This document shows, one piece after another, positions 1-12,018 of a DNA stretch of 64,000 bases. The stretch is from Leptobrachium leishanense. Its lineage: Eukaryota > Chordata > Amphibia > Anura > Megophryidae. Numbering within the stretch: the first letter of the stretch is position 1; the number at the start of each line of letters is the position of its first letter. The notes below the pieces were generated by a model. That model was not told where the DNA came from. It made no database searches and was given only the letters and a program-made list of their open reading frames with translations. The stretch lies in NCBI GenBank assembly GCA_009667805.1, contig CM019069.1, positions 50,178,153-50,242,152 on the forward strand. The letters run 5' to 3'. The position numbers and the translations under genes are program-made.

Positions 1-1720
1 TTACAATATTTATGGAGAGCACTATGAGATTTGTATGTTTTGACAACGAAAGCTGTGGTCACACGAGCGCACTGATTGCGCACAGTGAGTCCATTGAAAT
101 GGGTGCACTTTATAAGATGAGAATGTGGTTACATTCTATCAGCTTTGACAGACGCGGAGAAAAAAAAAAGAAAAGCTGTATGCAGGGGTTTCCCTATGCC
201 CATTGTAGCGTTTACACGTCGATGCCATTTTGGAGTCGTTGCAACATGCGTTGCCCGTGCGTGTAGAAGTGCGCACGTGTTTTGTTCTCTATAGAGTCCT
301 TTGAAAAGCTATGACTGAGAGCAAACAGTGCGGTCAGAGGGACGCGAAACATGCGCTTGTGTGACTGCAGCCTGAGAGGAAGAGGGGTTGGATTAACCCA
401 GGAATTAAATCAAGAATGCCACTACTGAGTCTAGATTGATATCCGGCAGCTACAAATGGGAGTTGGAAATTATGCTTTTTAATTAGGATATTAAAGTGTT
501 AAATATACTATAGCATTGTTTTTTTATGTTTATTTGTTGAATTAATGACCTGTTGCAATCCATGAATGGTGCAATTATACTCCACGGAATAATTCTCAAA
601 TTCAGGCATGTAAAAAATTTCTACGTTGTGTGTATAACACTTGTGATTTAGTGGTAAATTATATATAGGTTCACTGAATGGTGTTAGCTGGAAAAGGGCC
701 TTATGTAAGCAAACTTGGACATCCCAGATTTAAATCCCTTTGAAAAGATACCTTCGCCCTTACACACAATGCTTCACTTTTTTTAAGAATGCTGCCATTT
801 CATCATTTTGTCTGGAGAATAAATGGTTCACTTCTTCTAAGCAAAGAAAAATAAACACTCAGACATGCGTAACGTCTAAGACAGAAAACAGAACGAGATT
901 TCAGTAAGGCATTGCTCATGCTTATTGCCGCTAAAAGGTTTCTACACATCCTACAAAAGACAGAATAGGGACAGCCAGTATCAGCAGCGAACAGACATGT
1001 TTATCCTTGTTGAAGTAGCCCATCCGCTTTCTTATTAAACAAAAAAGAAAAAACAAAACAAGTGCCATAGGATTGTAACGCGGAATCCTGAGTCATGAGA
1101 AATAATAGGAAAGACAATCCACTGACAGACAAGTTAAAAAACCTCACGCGGCTTGAGAAATTTAAATCACTTTGTCAATCTGACCGCCTCAGAGAATGTC
1201 AAAAAGATCCATAATAATAATGAAGCATTTTAGATTTTTAGAAGGTGTCCTGCTTAAGTGTGATCTTGTGACAGACAGCATCATTGCCACTCAGGTATAC
1301 GCAAGTGACATCCTGACTCGCTGTGCCAAGAGAGACTATCCCTCATCCATCCAGAGCTCTCAATCAGGACATCATAAGAGCAAACAGGAACGTCCCAAAG
1401 CTGTCTCTGCAATGATGGCTCACGCCATCGACCAGACACTGCTGAAGACATCCTGATCGCTCAGCAGCTGACCGAGTAGAGCACTGCACGGTGGAAGAAG
1501 TGGAATAATAATACTGTCAAACACGTGCATAAGTGTTTGCTGGAGTACATGACATTCTGTCCACAATCACAGGTTAGTAAGAGTGGTTGGTATTGTATAC
1601 ATGTGTTATAGGGAAGCTTGAACACTACAGTCCATTTGATACGTGTGTGAGAGAAAGATAGGTTAGATAATAAGGTAATCGAGTATCCCTTTTAATATAC
1701 CTATTGAAAACAGAGTTCTT
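1..1720. other. Intronic sequence, nothing recognised
   Basis: AT-rich sequence inside the CHN1 intron that follows exon 6. The first 430 bases are relatively CpG-rich and may be an old repeat, but I could not place them in a family. No exon, RNA gene or intact element seen. Confidence 0.5.
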
Positions 1721-1721
1721 T

Positions 1722-1925
1722 TTTGTCTGTAATATAATTGGGTAAATGCTGCAGACAGCCTCTGCCCAAATATATTTTTTTGTGAATTGAATCACCTTTC
1801 CTCCCTCGCCATGTGCAGCTCCTCCTCTTCAACTGCCGAACCTGGAAGTCCTTGATGCCTCCTAATGCAATTTGAGCTCCTATGCAACTTGCGTAGCATA
1901 GAGAGCGCAAATTGTGCAGCACAAC
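1722..1925 (+). repeat. Fragment of a TTAA-flanked dispersed repeat (family also at 19.9 and 61.2 kb)
   Basis: Shares the order TGCTGCAGACAGCCTCTGC, then a CAGCTC/ACCTGGAAGTCC block, then a TTGCGTAGCATAG / GCAAATTGTGCA block with 19855-20235. The first blocks are also shared with 61190-61325. It is truncated at both ends here. Confidence 0.6.
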
Positions 1926-1929
1926 TAGA

Positions 1930-3500
1930 ACACTTTACGTAAACGTCTTATACAACCTGTGAAAAACAGGTAGAAAATGACTCAAACGGTAACACCAAAC
2001 CTGGAGCTCCAATCCAGTTTCTTTCTACCGGTTAAGTCGTAGAAGCACATTGCTGGTCAGTAGTATTAACGTACGAATGTGTAGAAGAAAATCTATGCAT
2101 AGGATTTTGACACACTGCACATAAGCACGTTCTTTGGTAACAGACACCCATTAACTTTAACTTAACCAGAAGAAAAAAATAATTCCCTTCCAAGTATAAC
2201 AAAAAAAAAAAAAGTGAAAAACCTCCATGTCTGATTTTAGGAAGGTCTACAATCAAAACTTTAACGAGTCTTTAACAAAAACCACCTCCCTTTCAAACAA
2301 AGCAAATACATTATAGCCTTCGAGAGCCCTCTCAATTCTCCAAGTCCAAGGAACGAAAGGTCAAGACAGCTCTTAAGAAAATCCATTGGTTTCTAGCTAC
2401 AATTCTACATCTATTCTGGGACTGAGATTCGGCATGTACTGTTTCTTGGGTATCCACTTGTTTTTTATACAAGAGAACATTGTGTTACCTTGCTTTCTCT
2501 TGAAGCCTCTAGCCTGGTAACAAATTTCCTCAGTTTCCTGTTGACCACCTTAAACAACAAATTTCATGTTTCATTCTCCCAGAAATGGTGACCCTGGTGT
2601 CAACATTCAACCCAGGACGCATTTAGCACTGCCAGTTCCATTAGACTACAACAGCCAACAAACCAATCAGTATTCTCCAGGGTTTGATAATTTCCTCAAA
2701 TGTTCTGGGCCATCATACAGACCTGGACATAACCATCATGGTACCGTAGTATAGGCTATATTAAATTTGATAAACCTAGTTTCCAGTAGGATTATTATTT
2801 TTACACCCTCTCCAATGATGTTGCGATGATGCACTAGTAGAGACACTGTCCAAAACCTACCAGATTAAAAAATGACGGAAAAGTAGGGTCCAACAACAAA
2901 CCTACAGGCACACTACAAAAGGCATTCTCCATCTGCAAGCCACATCAACCAAAAGAAATAAATATGATTACCAGGAAATAGAGGAAGTCGGTTACCAATC
3001 TAATAGCTCCAAAAGAGAACACTAGAACACAATGTACTTTATCATAAAAATAATAGGAAACCCAGGAGCAAAGATGCCACATCTTAATTCCAGAATAGAT
3101 GTAGATGAATGGCAGCAGTGCAGCCAAACGGAAACATTAAAAAGACATTGAAAATTACTCAATGTACTCATTAAAATCTCCAACAAAAACTTCAGAAAAA
3201 AACACAGAAAAGGTGATTCAAAGTCATTTTGAGTGGCACATTCATTCAACCTGGGCCCAGTTCCAACCACGACCAGGGCCGTCAAAATCATGGCTCCCTA
3301 GACGTTGATGCCTAGAATTCCTCCAATGCAATAGATGGCCAGGAAATCATGAGAGTTGTAGTTCCAAAACATCTGGGGGGCCGGATTTTGACAGACCTGA
3401 TCTAGACAGTATGGGGAGCAGGAGCAGATTTCCCTTACTGGCTCCAAGGTAACTGGTCTTTTTCCACCCCAGGTGCTGTATTTGCAGCTGGGCTTGGAAT
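1930..3500. other. Intronic sequence, no gene
   Basis: No coding or RNA feature was supported. A hAT-like 3' scrap resembling CAAAACATCTGGGGGGCC is visible at about 3350-3400, and it matches the mini-hAT family at 27067-27202. The rest is unrecognised. Confidence 0.45.
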
Positions 3501-3509
3501 AACCGAGTC

Positions 3510-3690
3510 ACACGCAGATACCAACAGCAGCCATAGTACTCTATGGAAACCTACGCAACTCTGCGCGACATCGAATCAAGAGAATAACGCTAGGAACTAT
3601 TTGGTCCCAGTCTTCCGCCATTAGCGGCCAGAGGAAATGCCGGATTGCGTCGCTCTCTCCACATTGGGACCAGAGGTACATATTGAATTT
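3510..3690 (+). repeat. Unclassified old dispersed repeat, copy 1
   Basis: The stretch containing ACTATTTGGTCCCAGTCTTC and a following GCCAGAGGA / GGATTGCG block recurs, diverged, at 54350-54510 and in part at 43240-43410. No termini or coding potential were recognised, so the class is unknown. Confidence 0.4.
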
Positions 3691-3856
3691 TGGGATGGGG
3701 GATACAGTGAGGTATTAAATTTAAAAATTTGCCTGTTTTCTTACTTTGCATTTTGTTAAACGATAAAATGAAATCGTAACATTTTAGTGTTTAAAAGGAA
3801 TTCTACCAACATTTTCCCCACCTGCCTAAAAGATTTGCACAAAAGTGTATAAGAAG

Positions 3857-5305
3857 TAGGGATAGACCGATATAATTTTTTCATGGCCGATACACATTAT
3901 CAGCAGCTTTTCTGGCCGATAGCCGATATTTGGTGCCGATATTCTGTAAATTGAAAGTTCTGAAAAAAACAGCACAAGTCTGACTATGCCATGAACTCAA
4001 TGGCCTAAACAACAATCTTCGTGCAAACGTTTCCACCGGTGCAAAAAAAACATTTAACGCGAGGGGCAAAACCCTTTACGCCGAATGCCATATTACATAG
4101 TCAGCGCAACAAACGCACATAATCGTCTACCGCGGGTGAACTTGCGAACCCTGCGTGAGCGTACTTTATGTTGCGCGATCTATACTTAACATTGTGAGCG
4201 CAAATGCCTTTGTAATACCATCCGCGTACCAGTGCACAATCTATGCGCAGTTTGTAACGCACAGCATTTGCGCGTATAATTTTATCAACTCCTAAAAGCT
4301 GAAACGTCCTGGCCGAAACCAAATACACCAGCCAAAAAAAAAAAAAAAAGCAGCAAAGTATAGTTACACATTCCACTCATACCCAAACCAATAAAATGGA
4401 GAAGTTGTGCGTGCATGTATTATTGCTGCAGCATATATGCTGACTTGTGGTTGAGGTTCTTAATTCTGATTGGCTGAATTGCGTGAAAAAAAATGACAGC
4501 ACATTGAGCATTTGGGCGCGTCCGGTTTATGTGCGTTATTGATCGGATCAAAAACGCACGAGGATTGTAATTCCAGCGGTGATTTGCGCACGCAAACGTT
4601 TAACGCTTGGTGCGAGCGTTTTTGGGCAAAGATTGTAATATAGCCCAATGTGTTTAACATGTAAACATTGCACCACGTCCACTTCATTTATTCAATTTAA
4701 TAAGAATTTTTATTTTACTTAATCTTTTATTTTATTTTTTACAAACAATCAAACCATGTCTTTGGCTTTCTTAAAGATCCCTCATAAGATCTTGTATGTA
4801 AGGGGTTCAGCAACCTTGGCCCTCCAAGGGTTATATTACAAAGTTATATTACAGCTCTGGTTAAGCAGTCACTTTGTAATATTGCCCCACGTTTTGGAAT
4901 TACATCTGCTATGATGCTCATCTTCTCATTAGGTTCTTGGAGCCTCATGAGAAATCCAGTTCCAAAACATCTGGAGGTCCTAGGTTGCTGGACCCTGCTG
5001 TAGGAAATAGACCCTGCATCTCCTGTATAGGGAATTCCCTGCCAGATGGGATGGAAGCCCCATTTCCGTTGCCATCACGCTCATGCACAATACGGTCAGT
5101 GAGCAGGGGTCATTCTGCAGTGAGGGCTTACAGCCTGAAGTGGGAGAAGCCCCAGATTCGCAAAGTTCTGTGGGATCTTGCATGTCGCAGCTGCAGTGAG
5201 CAAACTTGTTCAAATATCGGCAAATAAAATGCCGATACCGATATCAGTAATTTTCTGAATATCGGCACCGATAATCGGCTAAACCGATATATCGGTCTAT
5301 CCCTA
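3857..5305. mobile_element. hAT non-autonomous transposon with 8-bp target duplication
   Basis: The termini are inverted: TAGGGATAGACCGATATA at the left and TATATCGGTCTATCCCTA at the right. The direct repeat ATAAGAAG flanks the element at 3849-3856 and 5306-5313, the 8-bp size expected of hAT. It carries no transposase. Inside lie a Harbinger-like element (4002-4646) and an embedded mini-hAT (about 4805-4985). A second, partial copy of its right part is at 57600-57962. Confidence 0.9.
4002..4646. mobile_element. Hairpin-rich PIF/Harbinger-like element nested in the hAT
   Basis: The ends GGCCTAAACAACAATC and (reverse) GGGCTATATTACAATC match the TIRs of the element at 63175-63913. The internal blocks (cgcgaggggcaaaaccctt; TACTTAACATTGTGAGCGCA; CCTGGCCGAAACCAAATACA) are also shared with that copy. 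The 3-bp repeat AAT flanks it. It is younger than the hAT it interrupts. Confidence 0.75.
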
Positions 5306-5319
5306 ATAAGAAGATGTAA

Positions 5320-6130
5320 ACATGTGAGAGGAGAGTAACGGTCTATGCCACATCTAATTCCTATTATATAATCAAATTAGAAAGTATTCACAGAGTATGT
5401 GGTATGTGAAAGCCCATTGTGCCTTGCCAGGTCTTCTGATACAGCTACTGGGAAGCAAAGTAAGCAACGGGATGAAGAATGAACCAAGCATTCATAAGAA
5501 TCACATGAACTAGCTCTTATCTATTATTTACGCACCATTCAAGTATGTCTGATGTCAGTACCGCTGTAATTTTGATCATGAGTGTACTGCATACAGACAG
5601 CTTTGTGGTTTTTAGTTTTCTTGGAAAACCTCTAAATAGCCAAGTTGGATTCTTTGGAAATGATTTCCTGTTCATCCCTTGGTCAATAAAATTTTAAGGA
5701 TTTATGTGATGCATTCGGAGATATTATTCTAGGAACACAAGTGATAGTACATCAAACTTTATCATGTGCCGTTCACACCAGATGTTTATCCCAAACGCTC
5801 TATAACACATAACCATTCCAAATCAACAGTGACACAGAAAACTTCAATGCAAGCCCGTGTGTCCACATGCTGTGCCCTCTTCACAGGTGAGCCCCATTGT
5901 AGTGATTACAATTCACAACATCAATTAAAAATTTGACAAATTCTTCCATAACACTTATTTTCTTAAAGCCAGGGTTTGAATATCCTTAATTTGGGGCACA
6001 GAACATCAAAACAATGATCATACAATAGTGTAATAAAAAAAAAAAAAAAAAACACAAAAAGAATTTAAAAGATGTTTCATTAGTTCCACTCACAGGGGAG
6101 TAAGCCTCTGATAAAAGTAAGGCAGCTCAA
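5320..6130. other. Intronic sequence, no gene
   Basis: AT-rich sequence without recognisable exons or complete elements. There is an oligo-A run at about 6035-6051. Confidence 0.45.
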
Positions 6131-6374
6131 TATGTGCACAAAAAAAAAAAATTTGTTTCGGATCGATTCGTTCAGTTTTTCATTGCGTTTCGGTGCATTC
6201 ATTATGTTACTGTGATTCGTATTTCGGATCGATTTGTTAGTTCGGACAATCGGTAATTCGAATTTCTGATTGATTAGTTCTTTCGTTTTTATTGGTAATG
6301 CGTATTTCAGATCAATTCGTATTTTGTTTTTATTAGTTATTTCGGAATGTGAAACAAAAATACCTAATCCTCCT

Positions 6375-6535
6375 GTCTTTGGTGCTGAAGCCTATTAAGT
6401 ACTAAGGACAGCAGCTCTTCTTGGTGCTGACACCTTTTCAGTACCAAGGACAGCAGCTATTTGTGCTGAAACCTATTCAGCACCATGGATAGCAGCTCCG
6501 CGGGGCTTCTGTCCTTGATACTGAATAGGTTTCAG
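6375..6535 (+). repeat. 42-bp minisatellite whose units are hairpins
   Basis: About three diverged units of TTGGTGCTGAaacctattcag + tac(t/c)aaggacagcagct follow each other, each able to pair GGTGCTGAA with TTCAGTACC. A fourth, inverted unit (CTTGATACTGAATAGGTTTC) follows after a GC-rich spacer, so the whole block can fold back on itself. Confidence 0.6.
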
Positions 6536-6988
6536 CATCATAGACCGCCCCTGCCGAATAAAGCCAGAATGAAGGAAAAATAAAACCCACTGCGTTCGAC
6601 AATGAAAAAAAAAAAAGTCACGATTTAAAATTCAGAAGCCAAAAATGAAAAATATAAAAATCACGAAAAATGCCTAAAATTTTTTTTACTTTTTGATGCA
6701 AGTGAAAAGAATAAACTGTTGAATAAATAATAAAGACTGGGAATATTTTTTACATTGAAACCTATGGGATTCACCTGTTTAAAGTGGTTGAACAAACCAC
6801 CGAAAATCAGGGCATTTCACTGACATTTTGGTGTTGTTCTGCATTCTCTGAATAGATTAACCATTACTCTTCTATGGGAAATTTAACTGCCACCGAACAG
6901 CACCATGGTGCTGTCCATTACCTGTGGTGCGAAATACAACAGATTCAACACCACAGGCCAATGGACAGGGACGCAGTGCCAAATTTAA

Positions 6989-7085
6989 CCCCTTAATGAC
7001 CGCTGACGTACTATGTACGTCCTGCCCACGGGTCTCCCTTAGACCTGCGGACGTACATAGTAGGTTTGTATTTTTACACCATGAC
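6989..7085 (+). repeat. Truncated left end of a TTAA-type element
   Basis: Starts TTAACCCCTTAATGACCGCT and contains the palindromic pair GACGTACTATGTACGTC and GGACGTACATAGTA. It resembles the left ends at 34134 and 46234. The right end is missing. Confidence 0.5.
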
Positions 7086-7389
7086 CAGGTTTGGTGTACA
7101 TATGTTTTATATGGTTCCGATTCGTTCCCGGTCCGAATCTATTCATTTTCTTTTGGTTTTGGACGGAACCGATTCGTATTTTGGAAGCACTTCCGGAATA
7201 CGAATTGGGAAAATTTGGTCCCAATTTTGATTCGGAACGAAACAAACATCTCTAATGTGCACTTCTGGCCACACTGAATCCACAATATGGTATCTAAATC
7301 CAAAATAAAAGATTTCTCTTGATGAAAACTTGGCAGTAATGATGTATGCCACGAAAGAATTAAAAAATAAAAGACAGGGAAAACGCTTG

Positions 7390-7645
7390 TGCTTCTGAGC
7401 CTACGTATAATCCAAGGCTCAATTTGTGTGCATTATGTGACGTACGGAGTCAACGGTCTCACCAAGGACGACATCAGGCTTCTTATTACTGGACACTTTA
7501 TTTCAAAACCAAAATGTATGTATAAAACAAACCCGGGCTGCGTTTCGCCTGCTAAACTGTGGGCTTTCTCAAATCTGTATTTGGAGGAACAAAATACGTC
7601 TTTGCTAAAATAGTTTATAGTAAAAAATGTTCTGCTATACAAAAA
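7390..7645 (-). mobile_element. Penelope-like element terminal fragment (antisense) with hammerhead-like remnant
   Basis: On the minus strand, the block GAGAAAGCCCACAG...GGCGAAACGCAGCCC at about 7580-7533 has the layout of the hammerhead-bearing terminal repeats of Penelope-like elements. An AATAAAGT-type segment follows it. The first core box (CUGANGA) is degraded, so this is a fossil. It is oriented with CHN1. Confidence 0.45.
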
Positions 7646-7649
7646 CTCA

Positions 7650-8330
7650 AATAAAACTTTTTATTTTGAAAAACGTTCAGAGAGCTTCACAGTGACATGC
7701 GTGTCAACATTTTAAAAAGGCCTTGCTCAAATATCGAAGGCTATTTCTTTGCATCTAGAATGAATTTATCACAACCTGCAGGAGATCAAGGAGGATGGGT
7801 TTTCTATACCCTGAGATTTGTCTGGTTGGTCAACCAAGTTTACATGGATTTATGATATCAGAACACATAATGATAGATATTAAGATACGTTTTGCAGACT
7901 GTTTTTTCATGTAAAAATGCAAAAAGCTGCCTTGTACCTGTGATTCTGTGCGAGGATTATTTTTGGATCACCGACTACTACTACTGTTATTATTAAAAAG
8001 ATAGACATTCTACATAAATTATGCAAACATTCTGCATCAAAACCAAGGTCTTTAAGGCATCATTAAAAATGTATTCGTTAATTAACGCAAAGAATGCCGG
8101 AATGTTGAGAACCCTTAGGGAAAGCGCCATTTGTATGTAAAAACATTCCTGTAAGGCTGATTGTTCCATGTCTCCGTTTTTGTTCCACTGTCCTCATTTC
8201 CTGGAAACTGGCTGCAAAGCTGAATCTTATCTTTTCTCATAAACAAGGGGAACATTTTAAGGCTGCCGCTTCAGAAAACTGCATGCTGGCCAGCTTTTGG
8301 AGACAGTGCTACTCTACAGTGTCTGAAAAC
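7650..8330. other. Intronic sequence, no gene
   Basis: Nothing beyond AT-rich unique-looking sequence is supported. Confidence 0.4.
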
Positions 8331-8334
8331 GGAA

Positions 8335-8728
8335 GTATAGGAGCATACATAGAAAATATAATCGGCAGATAAGAACCTTTCGGCCCATCTAGTCTGCCCA
8401 ATTACATGGATACTTTACCTGGATTTAGCTTTTGTTTAGGATAGCCTTATGCCGATCCCATGCCCGCTTAAATTCAATTACTGTTTTGGCCTCTACCACT
8501 TCTACTGGAAGACTGTTCCATGTATCCACCACCCTCTCAGTAAAATAATGCTTTCTGATGTTACTTTTAAACCTTTGCCCCTCTAATCTAAGACTATGTC
8601 CTCTTGTTTTGCTACTTTGTTTCCTTTTAAATATACTCCCTTCCTCTACCTTGTGGATTCCCTTTCCGTATTTAAATGTTTCTATCATATCTCCTCTGTC
8701 TCGTCTTTTTTCCAAGCTGTACATATAG

Positions 8729-8735
<7 letters not shown>
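8335..8735 (-). pseudogene. CR1-like LINE 3' end: reverse transcriptase C-terminus and 3' UTR
   Basis: The minus strand encodes LEKRRDRGDMIETFKYGKGI, then HSLRLEGQRFKSN and RKHYFTERVVDTWNSLPVEV, the characteristic C-terminal end of CR1-superclade LINE ORF2. The stop is followed by a 3' UTR whose complement reads gcagataagaacctttcggccc. The element is 5'-truncated at about 8735 next to a CA repeat, as expected of incomplete reverse transcription. Confidence 0.8.

Positions 8736-8761
<26 letters not shown>
8730..8761 (+). repeat. (CA)n microsatellite
   Basis: About 15 uninterrupted CA units directly abutting the truncated 5' end of the CR1-like LINE fragment. Confidence 0.95.
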
Positions 8762-8764
<3 letters not shown>

Positions 8765-9055
8765 AAAGGATGAGGATGAATTAAAAACACTTCTGCATGT
8801 CTCATGTTTGCCAAAGACCACCTTGATACTGCACAACGCTACAGGAAAGATTTCAGGGACTGCCGAAACGAAAACGTAGAGAACTCCAAATGGTGCAATA
8901 TATATTTTTGTAATTTTTAGGGAAAAAAAATGAAAAGAAAAACCAAACTGAAATATTTCTATACCAAAAAAAAAATAATCAAATACAGAATATGTTACAG
9001 CACAATTGTGAAGTGGATAAAATCCGTGTACATACGTGCAATGTTTTATACGTCA

Positions 9056-9710
9056 AGGCAACATTACATTCTTCACGCAAACGTTAACGCTCACTTGCGT
9101 GAGCAGTAATGTTAGCTGCGGTGTTTACCGCATATTACAATCCAAACGGGTTAAGAAACCCGTTAGCGTTTGTTACCTTGCACTTTTCAGCGCGAGGTTA
9201 CTGTACTTTGCGCTCCCTATACTTAACATGGGGAGCGCAAAGTGTTAATCAGCGCTGGATTACAAAGTCCCAGCGCTGATTAATGTCTGGCTGTGGTTAG
9301 CGAAAAGTTAACCACAGCCAGGACTTGGTGTTAACGGATTCCGCCTAATCCGTTAACACCAGCTTAAAGAAAAAAAAGCAGCCTATACTCACCCTCTGTC
9401 CTGCGGCTCTGTTCGCCTCCTCCGGCCGGCGGGAGGAAAAAAGTCTTCCCAGTCTCTCCCTCACGAGGCGAGATCTGGCTGGTCATGTGACCGGCAGGGG
9501 GGGGGGGGAACTCAATTGAGTCCTATGGACTCCCATCGAGTGGATGCTGGTGGCTGCACTCAGCGCTGCCGCGAGCATCCCTGATTTTAACGGGTGGTAA
9601 CAATGCAGGCAGCATTTTTTGTGCCTGCATTGTAATCCAGCGTTAAAAACGCGGGCGCATTTTTTCCTCCCTTGCGCCCGCGTTTTAACACTAGGATTGT
9701 AATTCAGCCC
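9056..9710. mobile_element. Hairpin-rich Harbinger-like element
   Basis: The ends AGGCAACATTACATTC and (reverse) GGGCTGAATTACAATCC match the TIR type of 63175-63913. The body is a series of hairpins, for example GCGCTCCCTATACTTAACAT with GGGGAGCGC, AATCAGCGCTGG with CCAGCGCTGATT, CTGGCTGTGGTTA with TAACCACAGCCAG, TGGTGTTAACGGATT with AATCCGTTAACACCA, and AACGCGGGCGCA with TGCGCCCGCGTT. No coding potential. No clear target duplication. Confidence 0.7.
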
Positions 9711-9714
9711 TCGG

Positions 9715-10180
9715 TGTATTATAGTAATCCATTCCATTAATATAAAATATATAAAAATGCCTTGAAACTGCATGTTTTATTGTATGCATCAAATAGTAGG
9801 TGACAATCTTTGGGCTAAATAGTACGGTATATCTGACAGAAATGCTCTCACCAACTACTTGATGCCACATTAGGATTACGATCATAAATCAAAATTTAAA
9901 ATGTAAAATATTTAGGAATTGTCATTACATAGTGTCCAGACAAAACCAGAAAAAAAAAAAAAATCACTTGCGTATCTCTCAGTTATGAATAAGTATGTGA
10001 CTGGCTAGTTGTTTAAAGAGACATCAGTTGGTGTGGAAATTACACATCATAAAAGATTCAATATATATTTCTTAAGTTGTGATAAAGTTTATATAATTGA
10101 GGAGAATTGTAAAGTTTAGCCAAATGGCAGGACAACAACATATAGCATGTACCTACTATGTGTGAAAAGAAAAAAAATGT
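9715..10180. other. Intronic sequence, no gene
   Basis: AT-rich; nothing recognised. Confidence 0.4.
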
Positions 10181-10184
10181 TCTT

Positions 10185-10247
10185 GAACCCAGGACATACT
10201 TGAAATGAGAGAAATCTAAATGTATCCTTCCTGGTAAAATAAATATG
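10185..10247 (+). repeat. L2-type LINE/SINE 3' tail fragment
   Basis: Contains GAACCCAGGACATACTTGAA and TATCCTTCCTGGTAAAATAA, nearly identical to the 3' end of the L2-like LINE at 44701-44767. It is followed by an A-rich tract. Only the tail is present. Confidence 0.7.
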
Positions 10248-10249
10248 TC

Positions 10250-12018
10250 ACAAAAAAAAAGGGAAGGAAAAAAAAAACCCCAAAAAAAGACAGACTGCCC
10301 CAGCTCATCTTATACTGCCACATTTTGAACAGGACAGACTGGCAATTGGGTGTTGCAATCTGCAACCCATGCATGGCTGGAGCAGAGGAAAAGGACGAGA
10401 GCAGCACTGCCAATGAAACATTGCAATGGCTGCATGATCCAAAACGCTGATCTGCGTCTGTGTCCTGCAATTCAACCCCTGACCCACCCAAGGATCTGGT
10501 CTCAAGACTTAAAAATATTGTCTTTTCAGCAGGAACCCCCCCCCCCCCTGTAAATTACAGAGATAAGGAAGCCAATATAAAACTTCTGCTAAATGGTAAG
10601 TAAATACTTAACCCTTACTTGAGCGAAAAGCTGTTATATTGGAGTGCAGAAAAATACAAAAATAGAAATATGAATGTTTTCTGTCACCGCACCGGAACGT
10701 GAATTTTCACCAGGAAATACATTAATTAGGTAGACCTTAAGTATACAGTAATAATCCACACAGTTTTGGTACTACATAATCTAAATAATTCCAAAAGGGT
10801 TAAAAAAAGGTGTTGATCAATGTCAAAGAAAACTTTCTGTAGCAGCAGTTTTGATTTTACGAGCTGCCAGCTTCTGACAAGCCGCAGCTAGTGGAGTGTA
10901 AAGAGCTCCATTCTCATCCTCCTTAATGAATAGAATAATTTATAGACTTGTAAACTTTTCTGTCACTGTGCGAAATATGCAGACAGTAACGGCCAGGGAA
11001 ACTGATGGGAGATGGCAGTTGGGAAAGTAAAACTTTCAGAACTTTCTCAGGTTGTGCTGATCTAGTACCAGCATGCTGGATGTTTATGGTGCACAGACTG
11101 AGTGATCCCTGACGTTTATCAACACACTTAGGGATTAGAATTTGGAACATCCACATGGTTATTTGTACTATACAAAGTTACTTTGTAATACAAACAAACA
11201 TGGCACTTTAAGGCTCAAATAGAAAGGAATTTGCCAGAGGGCGTGTTTATGAAATCAAAAAACAAGTGAACGGTTCACTATGAACATAAATAAAAGCCTG
11301 TCCATGAAAAATAAATAAATTCATACGTTTATATACCTCGTATAAACAATAAGAAACAAAGTTATTTTCATAATTTAAGGTTCATCATATATACACAGCA
11401 GTGTATATTATTACACAAATGTGTTTTCACATCTCATAAAACAATATGAACACAAACCTAACTATATATTCTGCTTAATCGCAAAGGAGTATGAATAAGC
11501 AAACCTAACTTTTTATGAACTTTATGTAGGATACAGGGCTCTGACCCCTTCAAAAGTCATGGGAGGAAAAATGAACACACACACTTTCATAATTTGAGTT
11601 TACAGTATCTGACAAACCTTTTGACTTTTCAGATGCGGAGACAGTTCACCATAAGAAAAAAACAGATTCCTCGTAAAAAAATTCATGCTGACCTTAAACT
11701 CAGTGTAAAAAAATAAATGGATCGCCCCAGCGTAAGATACACAAACACAAAAGATTATATGTATTCTGCATTTCTCCACACCTGCAGATTCTCTGGAATA
11801 GAGGAGTACGACACCAATGCACAAAGCAATCTGTACCATATAAGTAAAAATAGAAAAATAGTACGATATTAAACAAGAACACATAACAGTTCTGCTAATA
11901 GAAATAAAAGGTAAACTCCCAAATCTAGAAGCAGTGGAGAGCCAGAAATGGTGATATCTAGCAAACATTCCTCAAGGAGAAGACTTGCCTACCCTGGACC
12001 TGTTAAATTGTAACTTAC
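10250..12018. other. Intronic sequence left of CHN1 exon 6
   Basis: No exon of the alternative alpha1-chimaerin start and no C1-domain exon was found here on the minus strand. Homopolymer A runs and a C run (about 10540-10548) are present. Confidence 0.5.

Larger units (their letters stand above)
6140..7254. mobile_element. hAT non-autonomous transposon with perfect 8-bp target duplication
   Basis: The direct repeat ATGTGCAC at 6132-6139 and 7255-7262 flanks a sequence whose ends are inverted (TTTGTTTCGGATCG at the left; TTTGTTTCGTTCCGAA when the right end is reversed). The outermost left bases are replaced by an A-run. The interior includes a 42-bp tandem array (6375-6535), a segment resembling the family at 49270-49540, and the left end of a TTAA element (6989-7085). 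No transposase. Confidence 0.8.

Noticed and set aside
1..12018. Alternative alpha1-chimaerin first exon or C1-domain exon
   Set aside because: I looked on the minus strand for the alpha1-type N-terminus and for a C1 exon (His/Cys-rich, HxxCxxC) and found neither. They are probably left of the window.
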